Origin: an uncultured Bacteroidales bacterium
Lineage (GTDB): Bacteria; Bacteroidota; Bacteroidia; Bacteroidales; UBA932
DNA length: 7,139 nucleotides
Direction: 5' to 3'
Assembly (NCBI GenBank): GCA_937901105.1
Contig: CALCHD010000212.1
Location: 1-7,139, forward strand
Each line of letters opens with the position of its first letter. The stretch's first letter is position 1. Position numbers and translations under genes: made by a program. A model generated the notes under the pieces. That model saw nothing but the letters and a program-made list of their open reading frames with translations, ran no database searches and was not told where the DNA came from. This document shows, in pieces, positions 1 through 5,709 of the stretch.

Positions 1-116
1 AAAGGAATTTACGCTCTTATAATAAATGTGAATATTTATTATACTGCTTGTCTTTTCAATATTTTCAATGAACTTTTCCTCTTTTCAACTTCAGGCGTTA
101 CTGCCCTTCCGTTTTG
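1..116 (-). promoter_or_regulatory. Probable rRNA-operon-type leader, transcribed leftward out of the window
   Basis: No ORF of note is present. Read on the minus strand, the segment downstream of the promoter at 123-153 contains AGTTCATTGAAAATATTG (57-74) and ACAAGCAGTA (42-51). These resemble, from memory, the conserved leader between the promoter and 16S rRNA in Bacteroidetes (a boxA-like GTTCTTTGA element followed by an ACAAG-AGTA stretch). A 10-bp inverted repeat follows (18-43). Tandem promoters and AT tracts upstream also suit a highly expressed stable-RNA operon. The 16S gene itself would lie beyond position 1, so this is an inference; a leader of some other leftward gene is the alternative. 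Confidence 0.45.
18..43. repeat. Perfect 10-bp inverted repeat with 6-nt loop
   Basis: TATAATAAAT at 18-27 and ATTTATTATA at 34-43 are exact reverse complements separated by GTGAAT (28-33). The stem is entirely A/T and no T-run follows on either strand, so it is not a classical terminator. It lies inside the leftward leader and could be an RNA-processing or spacing hairpin there. Confidence 0.6.
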
Positions 117-122
117 GGACCG

Positions 123-153
123 CAAAGATACGGACTTTTTCGTAATCTCCAAA
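123..153 (-). promoter_or_regulatory. Bacteroidetes-type promoter, proximal of two, leftward
   Basis: On the minus strand TATCTTTG (123-130) matches the Bacteroides -7 consensus TAnnTTTG and TTTG (150-153) matches the -33 box, with exactly 19 bp between them. Transcription would start near 117-119 and leave the window to the left. The DNA just upstream (about 154-190) is rich in A and T tracts, like an UP element. Confidence 0.65.
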
Positions 154-236
154 TTTTTTCGCAACTTTTTTTGAAAAAATTTTTCAACTCAATTTTTCGA
201 AGAACTTGTCCCCTCGCCTCTCTCATTTGCGGGCTG

Positions 237-267
237 CAAAGGTAGACATTATTTCTTATCCTGCAAA
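237..267 (-). promoter_or_regulatory. Bacteroidetes-type promoter, distal of two, leftward
   Basis: On the minus strand TACCTTTG (237-244) is a TAnnTTTG -7 box and TTTG (264-267) a -33 box, again separated by exactly 19 bp. It lies 114 bp upstream of a second promoter with the same geometry, giving a tandem pair typical of strongly expressed operons. It faces away from the arginine genes. Confidence 0.6.
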
Positions 268-314
268 CTTTTCAGGCAAAAAATCCAATAAATTTACATT
301 TCCTTATATATACC

Positions 315-345
315 TATTATATAATAAAAAAAAGTACTATATTTG
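315..345 (+). promoter_or_regulatory. Probable promoter of the arginine operon
   Basis: TATATTTG (338-345) is a match to the TAnnTTTG -7 consensus on the plus strand, inside a very AT-rich stretch. The -33 position (315-318, TATT, 19 bp away) is a poor match to TTTG, so the promoter may be weak or need help. By the usual spacing transcription starts around 348-351, which leaves a leader of nearly 220 nt before the first structural gene and places the leader-peptide ATG at the very 5' end of the transcript. No other plus-strand TAnnTTTG box with a better partner was seen before 569. Confidence 0.6.
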
Positions 346-351
346 CGCCCG

Positions 352-414
352 ATGAAAACAATAGGTCACATATCACATTTCAAATTCAGTCTTGGCGTCC
401 GACGACGCTGTTAG
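352..414 (+). CDS. Arginine leader peptide (attenuator)
   Basis: A 20-codon ORF begins MKTIGHISHF and ends GVRRRC before TAG. Three consecutive arginine codons (400-408) three codons from the stop, upstream of a complete arginine operon, are the hallmark of a transcription-attenuation leader peptide: when charged tRNA-Arg is scarce the ribosome stalls at these codons and alters folding of the downstream RNA. The codons are CGA CGA CGC; reading the seven genes downstream in frame I found no CGA, all using mainly AGA and AGG with some CGC/CGT. The ATG lies only 6 nt beyond the -7 box, so translation probably starts on a leaderless or nearly leaderless end; no Shine-Dalgarno is possible. The peptide itself probably has no function after synthesis. 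Too short for homology; the call rests on composition, position and RNA structure. Confidence 0.75.
   Translation: MKTIGHISHFKFSLGVRRRC
393..410 (+). promoter_or_regulatory. Hairpin enclosing the leader arginine codons
   Basis: GCGTC (395-399) pairs with GACGC (404-408) around a CGAC tetraloop, extendable by two G-U pairs to 393/410. The loop and 3' arm are the Arg codons themselves. A competing pairing, 393-398 with 418-423 (TGGCGT with GTGCCA), uses the same 5' arm and would enclose the stop codon. Ribosome position on the leader ORF would decide which forms, as in pause or 1:2 hairpins of classical attenuators. Confidence 0.5.
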
Positions 415-568
415 TGTGTGCCATATTCTCACCTTCCATTCAGGAATTGAGAAAAGACTCATCAGGTCATATAATCAAGGTTCAATACCCTTTCAAAAAA
501 TTGTCGGGAAGAGCTCCCAGTTAATTTCAGCCCTTTAGGGCATTTCACTTTAATTGTTCAGGAAAACT
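415..568 (+). promoter_or_regulatory. Attenuator region: mutually exclusive hairpins before the first gene
   Basis: Non-coding RNA leader. Visible pairings are: (a) 426-431 with 448-453 plus 434-437 with 443-446, loop ATTCA; (b) 443-451 with 481-489, nine positions with one mismatch, which competes with (a); (c) 448-451 with 458-461, also exclusive with (a); (d) GGGA 506-509 with TCCC 515-518; (e) GCCC 530-533 with GGGC 538-541, loop TTTA. GGG 506-508 can also meet CCC 488-490 or 531-533. Overlapping alternatives of this kind are expected for an attenuator. I cannot compute energies, so the switching order is not established. Confidence 0.5.
530..554 (+). terminator. Candidate attenuator terminator hairpin (weak)
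   Basis: GCCC (530-533), loop TTTA, GGGC (538-541), followed by ATTTCACTTTAATT, which is T-rich but has no unbroken run. The stem is only 4 bp unless the hairpin at 506-518 stacks with it. It ends 27 nt before the GNAT start codon, the expected place for a leader terminator or a translation-blocking structure. Low confidence as an intrinsic terminator. Confidence 0.3.
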
Positions 569-1213
569 ATGAAAGTTGATGTAATGATTGCAAATGAATC
601 CCACTTGGATTATGCAGAAAAAGTTTGTGAACTTATATATATATCGGCTCAGGAGAGAGGCACCGGCATTGCAAAGCGTACTCCGGAGTACATCAAAGAG
701 AAAATAAGGGACGGCAAGGCTGTCATTGCCATTGCAGAGGACGGTTCGCTTGCCGGATATTCATATATTGAAACCTGGGGCCATACAAAGTTTGTGGCAA
801 ACTCGGGACTTATCGTTGCACACGAACACAGAAAGACAGGTCTTGCAAGAAGAATCAAGCACAAGACATTTGAACTTTCCAGAATGATGTTCCCCTATGC
901 GAAGATTTTCAGCATCACTACCGGCCTTGCTGTGATGAAGATCAACACAGAGATGGGCTTCAAGCCGGTTACGTTCTCTGAACTTACAGACGACAAGGAG
1001 TTCTGGGCAGGATGCGAGGGATGCAAGAATTTTGACATTCTTGTAAGGAACGACCACAAGCTATGCCTTTGCACCGGACTTCTTTATGACCCTAAATGGG
1101 AGACTGAGAAGAAAAAGGAAGAGGAGAGCAAGGAGAACACTAGCCTGATTGCAAAGGTGGGCAAAGGAATTGCAAAGCCTTTCAAGGCAATGGGCAAGAA
1201 GCTTAAAGGATAG
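569..1213 (+). CDS. GNAT acyltransferase, probable N-succinyl(acetyl)glutamate synthase
   Basis: A 214-residue protein with a GNAT core: the acyl-CoA loop R88-K-T-G91-L-A93 follows the beta strand SGLIVAHEH. It heads the arginine operon, where an enzyme acylating glutamate is otherwise missing (no argA, argJ or argO is seen), so the likely reaction is acyl-CoA plus L-glutamate. The proline-90 carbamoyltransferase downstream suggests succinyl-CoA as donor. From memory, a Bacteroides thetaiotaomicron GNAT beside argG was assigned this step by genome-wide fitness data. After the core comes a four-cysteine cluster, C149-x2-C152-x13-C166-x-C168, then a highly charged linker (about 176-190) and a lysine-rich amphipathic tail (192-214). 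ATG at 569 is chosen over TTG at 554 because AGGAAA lies just upstream and the GNAT strand begins at MKVDVMIANES. Cytosolic. Substrate is inferred, not shown. Confidence 0.8.
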   Translation: MKVDVMIANESHLDYAEKVCELIYISAQERGTGIAKRTPEYIKEKIRDGKAVIAIAEDGSLAGYSYIETWGHTKFVANSGLIVAHEHRKTGLARRIKHKTFELSRMMFPYAKIFSITTGLAVMKINTEMGFKPVTFSELTDDKEFWAGCEGCKNFDILVRNDHKLCLCTGLLYDPKWETEKKKEEESKENTSLIAKVGKGIAKPFKAMGKKLKG

Positions 1214-1216
1214 CCA

Positions 1217-1286
1217 CAGGCGATAATATACAGGCCATAATGTAGAGGCCATGGTGCACCTGCCTTAATGCACCTGCCTGATCATA
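1217..1286. repeat. Degenerate 14-bp tandem repeat, five units
   Basis: Units start at 1217, 1231, 1245, 1259 and 1273: CAGGCGATAATATA, CAGGCCATAATGTA, GAGGCCATGGTGCA, CCTGCCTTAATGCA, CCTGCCTGATCATA. Neighbours share 12, 10, 8 and 9 of 14 positions; TGCACCTGCCT occurs exactly twice, 14 bp apart (1255-1265 and 1269-1279). Because early units carry CAGGC and late units GCCTG, the array can also fold on itself. It begins 3 nt after the GNAT stop and fills most of the 124-nt gap before argG. No TAnnTTTG promoter or T-run terminator was seen in this gap. Confidence 0.6.
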
Positions 1287-1337
1287 GGGCCAGGGGAGAT
1301 AAAACAGTGTAAAATAATAACGTAACAACATATAATC

Positions 1338-2549
1338 ATGAAAGAGAAAGTAGTTTTGGCATTCAGCGGTGGATTGGACACATCATTCTGCGTGCCATAT
1401 TTAAAAAATGAGAAAGGTTTGGAGGTTCACACAATCATGGTGAACACAGGTGGATTTTCAGCAGAAGAGGTAAAGAGAATTGAGGAGAGAGCACTTCAGC
1501 TGGGTGCTGCAAGCCACGTAACAGTAGACGCAGTAGAGAGCTACTACAACAACGGCATCAAATACCTTATTTTTGGAAATATCCTTAAGAACTCAACATA
1601 TCCGCTTTCAGTAAGCTCGGAGAGAATCTTCCAGGCTCTTGAAGTATTGAGGCACGTGAAGAAGATTGGTGCAACCAACGTAGCTCACGGAAGTACAGGT
1701 GCCGGCAATGACCAGGTAAGGTTTGACATCGTATTTGAGATCCTTGCCCCAGAGGTAAACATCATCGCCCCTATCAGAGAGCTTCAGTTGAGCAGAAAAG
1801 AGGAGATTGACTATCTTGTAAAGAACGGTTTCAACTTCAGCTGGGAGAAGAGCAAATACTCAATCAACCAGGGTATCTGGGGAACCAGCATCGGAGGTGT
1901 TGAGACCCTTAACTCAAGCGGATACCTTCCAGAGGAGGCTTACCCGCATCCGGTAGTGAAAACCGGCGAGGAGAAAGTTACAATTGAGTTCCGCAATGGA
2001 GAGCCTGTAGCCCTTAACGGTACAGAGATGAAACCGGTTGACCTTATCCACGCTTTGGCAGAGATTGCAAACGGCTATGGCTGCGGCAGGGACATGCACG
2101 TTGGTGACACCATCATTGGCATCAAGGGCCGCGTAGGCTTTGAGGCTGCAGCTCCGCTAATCATCATCAAGGCGCACCACCTATTGGAGAAACACACTCT
2201 TGTTAAAGAGCAGCTGTACTGGAAAGAGCTTATCGCAAACTACTACGGCCAGCTTATGCACGAGGCACAGTACCTTAACCCTGTAATGAGAGACATGGAG
2301 AAATTCCTTGAGAGCACACAGAGCAGCGTAAACGGTACAGTAGAGGTGCTTTTGAGACCATACAACTTCTTTGTGTTGGGCTGCAAGAGCCAGTATGACC
2401 TTATGAGCTCAAAATTCGGCGAGTACGGAGAGATGAACAAATCATACACCGGAAGAGACGTTGTAGGATTCACCAAAGTCCTTTCAAACCCATTGAAGAT
2501 CTACTACAGCCTTCACGAGGACGAGAAAGAGCAGGCCAGCAAAAACTAA
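1338..2549 (+). CDS. argG: Argininosuccinate synthase
   Basis: Condenses citrulline and aspartate with ATP to form argininosuccinate, the penultimate step of arginine synthesis, in the cytosol. The 403-residue protein begins with the N-type ATP pyrophosphatase loop AFSGGLDTS (residues 8-16) and contains the citrulline/aspartate-binding segment HGSTGAGNDQVRFD from residue 117, then GIWGTSIGG and GRDMHVGDTIIGIKGRVGFEAAAP, all hallmark segments of the family. Length is normal (about 400). The ATG at 1338 puts the nucleotide loop at the expected distance from the N terminus; the upstream stretch is A-rich without a clear Shine-Dalgarno, as usual in Bacteroidetes. It lies between the GNAT and argC (15-nt gap), so it is cotranscribed although its step comes late in the pathway. 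Nothing is broken or missing. Confidence 0.97.
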   Translation: MKEKVVLAFSGGLDTSFCVPYLKNEKGLEVHTIMVNTGGFSAEEVKRIEERALQLGAASHVTVDAVESYYNNGIKYLIFGNILKNSTYPLSVSSERIFQALEVLRHVKKIGATNVAHGSTGAGNDQVRFDIVFEILAPEVNIIAPIRELQLSRKEEIDYLVKNGFNFSWEKSKYSINQGIWGTSIGGVETLNSSGYLPEEAYPHPVVKTGEEKVTIEFRNGEPVALNGTEMKPVDLIHALAEIANGYGCGRDMHVGDTIIGIKGRVGFEAAAPLIIIKAHHLLEKHTLVKEQLYWKELIANYYGQLMHEAQYLNPVMRDMEKFLESTQSSVNGTVEVLLRPYNFFVLGCKSQYDLMSSKFGEYGEMNKSYTGRDVVGFTKVLSNPLKIYYSLHEDEKEQASKN

Positions 2550-2564
2550 TTACCCGTACAAGGC

Positions 2565-3566
2565 ATGAAAAAAATCAAAGCTGCAATTGCAGGCGGAACA
2601 GGATACACCGCAGGAGAGCTATTGAGAATCCTTATCTACCATCCCAACGTGGAGGTAACAAGTGTACTCAGCACAACCAGCGTAGGCCAGAGCATCAGTT
2701 CTGTACACAGAGACCTTTTTGGTGAGACAGACCTTTGCTTCACAGACCAGATTGGCACTCCCGACGTTGTATTCCTCTGCCTTGGCCACGGCCTGTCAAA
2801 GGAGTTCATAGACAACACCCCTCTTCCCGACGGTTGCAAGATCATTGATTTGGGCAACGACTTCCGTCTGGACCCGCACTACAAGGGAAGGGAGTTCATC
2901 TACGGACTCACCGACACCTTTAAGGAGAAAATCCTGAAGGCAGACAACATTGCAAACCCGGGTTGCTTTGCAACAGCAATCCAGAGTGCAATAGCTCCAC
3001 TTGCAAAAGCTGACGCCATAACCGACGACGTTCATGTAACTGCAATCACCGGATCAACCGGAGCAGGCAAGAAACCTGGCGAGAAGAGCCACTTCAGCTA
3101 CCGCAACAACAACCTTTCAATCTACAAGAACTTCACCCACCAGCACCTTGGTGAGATTGGACGTACAATGAAGGAGCTTTGCGGCAAGGAGCCACAGATC
3201 AACTTTGTACCTATGAGAGGTGACTTTGCAAGGGGAATCTTTGCAAGCGTATACACAAAGTGGAACGGCATAAAGAAAGCTGACGGCACTGTAGGAACAA
3301 CCTTGGAGGATGCAGTTGAGTACTTTGAGCAGTACTACAAGGAGTCTCCGTTCATCCACGTATCAAAAGAGGACGTGAGCCTAAAAGAGGTTGTGAACAC
3401 CAACAAGGTGCTACTGCACATTGAGCTCCACAACGGCTACATCCACATTGCCTCAATCATAGACAACCTTGTAAAAGGTGCCAGCGGACAGGCAGTTGAG
3501 AACATGAACATGATATTCGGCCTTGAGCAGACCACCGGTCTGAGATTCAAGCCGAACGCATTCTAA
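2565..3566 (+). CDS. argC: N-acyl-gamma-glutamyl-phosphate reductase
   Basis: NADPH-dependent reduction of the N-acylglutamyl phosphate made by ArgB to the semialdehyde. The 333-residue protein opens with the Rossmann motif AGGTGYTAGELLR (residues 9-21) and carries the catalytic cysteine C134 in NPGCFATA, followed by TAITGSTGAGKKPGEKSHFSYRNNN and a C-terminal GASGQAVENMN segment. The active-site stretch reads FVPMRGDFARGIFA, not the PHLxPMxRG form of many ArgC proteins; this matches the Bacteroidetes form as I remember it (FIPYRGDFPRGIFA). In a succinyl pathway the substrate would be the N-succinyl form, and this divergent loop may reflect that (inference). Gaps to its neighbours are 15 and 11 nt. 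ATG start, normal length. Confidence 0.95.
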   Translation: MKKIKAAIAGGTGYTAGELLRILIYHPNVEVTSVLSTTSVGQSISSVHRDLFGETDLCFTDQIGTPDVVFLCLGHGLSKEFIDNTPLPDGCKIIDLGNDFRLDPHYKGREFIYGLTDTFKEKILKADNIANPGCFATAIQSAIAPLAKADAITDDVHVTAITGSTGAGKKPGEKSHFSYRNNNLSIYKNFTHQHLGEIGRTMKELCGKEPQINFVPMRGDFARGIFASVYTKWNGIKKADGTVGTTLEDAVEYFEQYYKESPFIHVSKEDVSLKEVVNTNKVLLHIELHNGYIHIASIIDNLVKGASGQAVENMNMIFGLEQTTGLRFKPNAF

Positions 3567-3577
3567 CAAAGAAAGAG

Positions 3578-4714
3578 ATGAATTTATTTGACGTATATCC
3601 GTTATGGAACATTGAGCCTGCAAAGGGCCAGGGATGCAAAATATGGGACAAGGACGGAGTTGAGTACCTTGATCTTTACGGCGGACACGCTGTAATTAGC
3701 ATAGGCCACGCCCACCCTACCTATACCCAGATGATTACAGAGCAGGTAAACAGCCTTGGATTCTACTCAAACGCAGTGCAGAACCCGTTGCAGAAACAGC
3801 TTGCAAAAGAGCTGGGCGAGATCTGCGGATACCCTGAACATGCACTGTTCCTATGCAACAGCGGTGCAGAGGCCAACGAGAACGCCCTTAAAGTGGCATC
3901 GTTCCACACCGGCAGAAAGAAAGTGCTTGCATTGGGCAAGGCATTCCACGGCAGGACCAGCGGTGCAGTTGAGGCAACCGACAACCCTAAAATCCAGGCA
4001 CAGTTCAACAGAAACGGCAACATCACCTTCATCCCGATGAATGATGCGGCTGCCGCAGCAAAAGAGCTGCAGACAAAAGAGTACGCAGCAATCATCATTG
4101 AGGGAATACAGGGTGTAGCAGGAATCTTCACACCGGATGCATCATACCTCAAGCAGGTACGCCAGCTGTGTGACGAGACCGGCACTGTACTTATCATGGA
4201 TGAGATCCAGAGCGGATACGGCCGCAGCGGCAAATTCTTTGCACACCAGCACGCAGGTGTAGAGGCAGACATTGTCTCTATGGCCAAAGGCATTGCAAAC
4301 GGCTTCCCTGTGGGTGCAATAATCGTATCTCCAAAGATTGAGCCTTGGCACGGAATGCTGGGCACCACATTTGGAGGCAACCACCTTGCATGTGCAGCAG
4401 CACTTGCAGTACTGAAGGTTATCAGAGAGGAGAACCTTGTGGAAAACGCTGCTATAATGGGCAAATACTTCATGGAGAGGCTTGCCAAATACACAGGCGA
4501 GGGAAAAGCATTCAAGGAACTCAGAGGCGAGGGCCTTATGATTGGAATTGAGGTTAACCCAGGATATGAGGAGACCAGAAACAGGCTTCTGTTTGAGAAG
4601 AAGATCTTTACCGGCGGTGCCGGCAAGACTGTCATGAGACTTCTTCCTCCTCTATGCGTAGGCAAGGCAGAAGCAGACAGATTCTTCACAGCACTTGACG
4701 AACTGATAGGATAA
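3578..4714 (+). CDS. argD: N-acylornithine aminotransferase (class III, PLP)
   Basis: Transfers the amino group of glutamate to the N-acylglutamate semialdehyde, giving N-acylornithine. The 378-residue fold-type I enzyme shows CNSGAEANENALK (residues 93-105), the FHGR phosphate-binding motif (123-126), the cofactor aspartate in MDEIQSGYGRSG (D208) and the PLP lysine K237 in SMAKGIANGFPVGA, then TTFGGNHLAC. Length and motif order are typical of ArgD/AstC-like enzymes. A-rich AAAGAAAGAG precedes the ATG, and 11 nt separate it from argC. Members of this family often also act on related succinylated substrates, which fits the succinyl pathway inferred here. Intact. Confidence 0.95.
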   Translation: MNLFDVYPLWNIEPAKGQGCKIWDKDGVEYLDLYGGHAVISIGHAHPTYTQMITEQVNSLGFYSNAVQNPLQKQLAKELGEICGYPEHALFLCNSGAEANENALKVASFHTGRKKVLALGKAFHGRTSGAVEATDNPKIQAQFNRNGNITFIPMNDAAAAAKELQTKEYAAIIIEGIQGVAGIFTPDASYLKQVRQLCDETGTVLIMDEIQSGYGRSGKFFAHQHAGVEADIVSMAKGIANGFPVGAIIVSPKIEPWHGMLGTTFGGNHLACAAALAVLKVIREENLVENAAIMGKYFMERLAKYTGEGKAFKELRGEGLMIGIEVNPGYEETRNRLLFEKKIFTGGAGKTVMRLLPPLCVGKAEADRFFTALDELIG

Positions 4715-4751
4715 CATTTTGACCCATCCCCGTTTGGAAAAATTACGGCAT

Positions 4752-5708
4752 ATGAGAAATTTCATTACAGTAAAAGATATGGGCAACCTTGAGCTTGCCC
4801 TTGAAAAAGCAAAATACGTAAAGGAGAACCCTTATGCAGACTGCGAGCTTGGAAAAAACAAGACCATGCTCCTTATCTTCTTCAACTCAAGCTTGAGAAC
4901 CAGGTTGAGCACACAGAAGGCTGCATTGAACTTGGGCATGAACGTAATTGTGCTTGACATCAACCAGGGTGCGTGGAAACTTGAGACAGAGCGCGGAGTG
5001 GTTATGGACGGTGACAAGCCCGAGCACATTCTTGAGGCTATCCCAGTAATGGGAAGCTACTGCGACATCATTGGTGTAAGAAGCTTCGCAAACTTTGCAA
5101 GCAAGGCAGACGACTACGGCGAGAAGATCATCAGCCAGTTCATTCAGCTGTCGGGAAAACCGGTAATCAGCCTTGAGGCGGCCACTAGACATCCTCTTCA
5201 GAGCTTTGCAGACCTCATTACCATCAATGAGTACAAGAAAGTTGCAAAACCTAAAGTGGTGTTGAGCTGGGCTCCGCATCCAAAGGCTCTTCCGCAGGCT
5301 GTTCCAAACTCTTTTGCAGAGTGGATGATTGCTGCAGGATATGACCTTGTGATCACACATCCAAAAGGATACGAGCTTGACCCGCAGTTTACCCAGGGCG
5401 CTACAATTGAGTACGACCAGGACAAGGCGTTTGAGGGTGCTGACTTCGTATACGGCAAGAACTGGAGCGCATATGCAGACCCTAACTACGGCCAGGTGCT
5501 TTGCACAGACAAGAGCTGGACAATTGACGAGAGAAAAATGGCCCTTACCAACAACGGCTACTTCATGCACTGCCTTCCTGTAAGAAGGAACATGATTGTT
5601 ACCGACGGCGTTATTGAGAGCCCCAACTCACTTGTCATTCCAGAGGCGGCAAACAGGGTTGTTTCTGCACAGACTGTAATTAAGGAGATCCTATTGGGCT
5701 TGAAATAA
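4752..5708 (+). CDS. argF': N-succinylornithine carbamoyltransferase (SOTCase)
   Basis: Carbamoylates the acylated ornithine directly, so deacylation happens after this step and not before it. The 318-residue protein has the carbamoyl-phosphate loop SSLRTR (46-51), the GAWKLETERG segment and HCLPVRRN (H273-C274-L275-P276). In the Bacteroides fragilis enzyme Pro90 selects succinylornithine, whereas acetylornithine carbamoyltransferases have Glu at this point; here DGDKPEH places Pro at residue 90 (codon 5019-5021). That numbering holds only if translation starts at ATG 4752. An in-frame TTG at 4719 would add 11 residues (THPRLEKLRH after the initiator), but the family begins at the MRNFITVKD segment and the ATG gives the B. 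fragilis-like length of about 318. It lies 37 nt after argD and 1 nt before argB. Confidence 0.93.
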   Translation: MRNFITVKDMGNLELALEKAKYVKENPYADCELGKNKTMLLIFFNSSLRTRLSTQKAALNLGMNVIVLDINQGAWKLETERGVVMDGDKPEHILEAIPVMGSYCDIIGVRSFANFASKADDYGEKIISQFIQLSGKPVISLEAATRHPLQSFADLITINEYKKVAKPKVVLSWAPHPKALPQAVPNSFAEWMIAAGYDLVITHPKGYELDPQFTQGATIEYDQDKAFEGADFVYGKNWSAYADPNYGQVLCTDKSWTIDERKMALTNNGYFMHCLPVRRNMIVTDGVIESPNSLVIPEAANRVVSAQTVIKEILLGLK

Positions 5709-5709
5709 T

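Noticed and set aside
29..42. ARG-box-like sequence TGAATATTTATTAT (offset within the inverted repeat)
   Set aside because: It resembles the ArgR operator half by half but is explained by the A/T inverted repeat at 18-43, and lies some 300 bp from the arginine promoter on the far side of two leftward promoters.
1..553. tRNA, CRISPR array, insertion sequence or attachment site upstream of the operon
   Set aside because: No cloverleaf, no regular direct repeats with spacers and no transposase remnants or terminal repeats were visible on either strand.
554..568. TTG start extending the GNAT by five residues
   Set aside because: ATG at 569 has an AGGAAA element just upstream and fits the start of the domain; the extension overlaps that element.
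1214..1337. Separate promoter for argG
   Set aside because: No TAnnTTTG box was found in the gap, so argG is most simply transcribed from the upstream promoter.
3763..4689. Long open frame of 308 codons on the minus strand opposite argD
   Set aside because: It is wholly antisense to a gene with clear catalytic motifs, has no recognisable domain, and is Ser/Ala/Pro-rich as expected from the complement of biased codons.
4719..4751. TTG start extending ArgF' by 11 residues
   Set aside because: The family N terminus aligns at ATG 4752, which also restores the published Pro90 numbering and usual length.
4887..5570. Open frame of 227 codons on the minus strand opposite argF'
   Set aside because: Fully nested antisense to a well-conserved gene; odd composition rich in Val, Cys and Leu with no motif, hence a shadow of codon bias.
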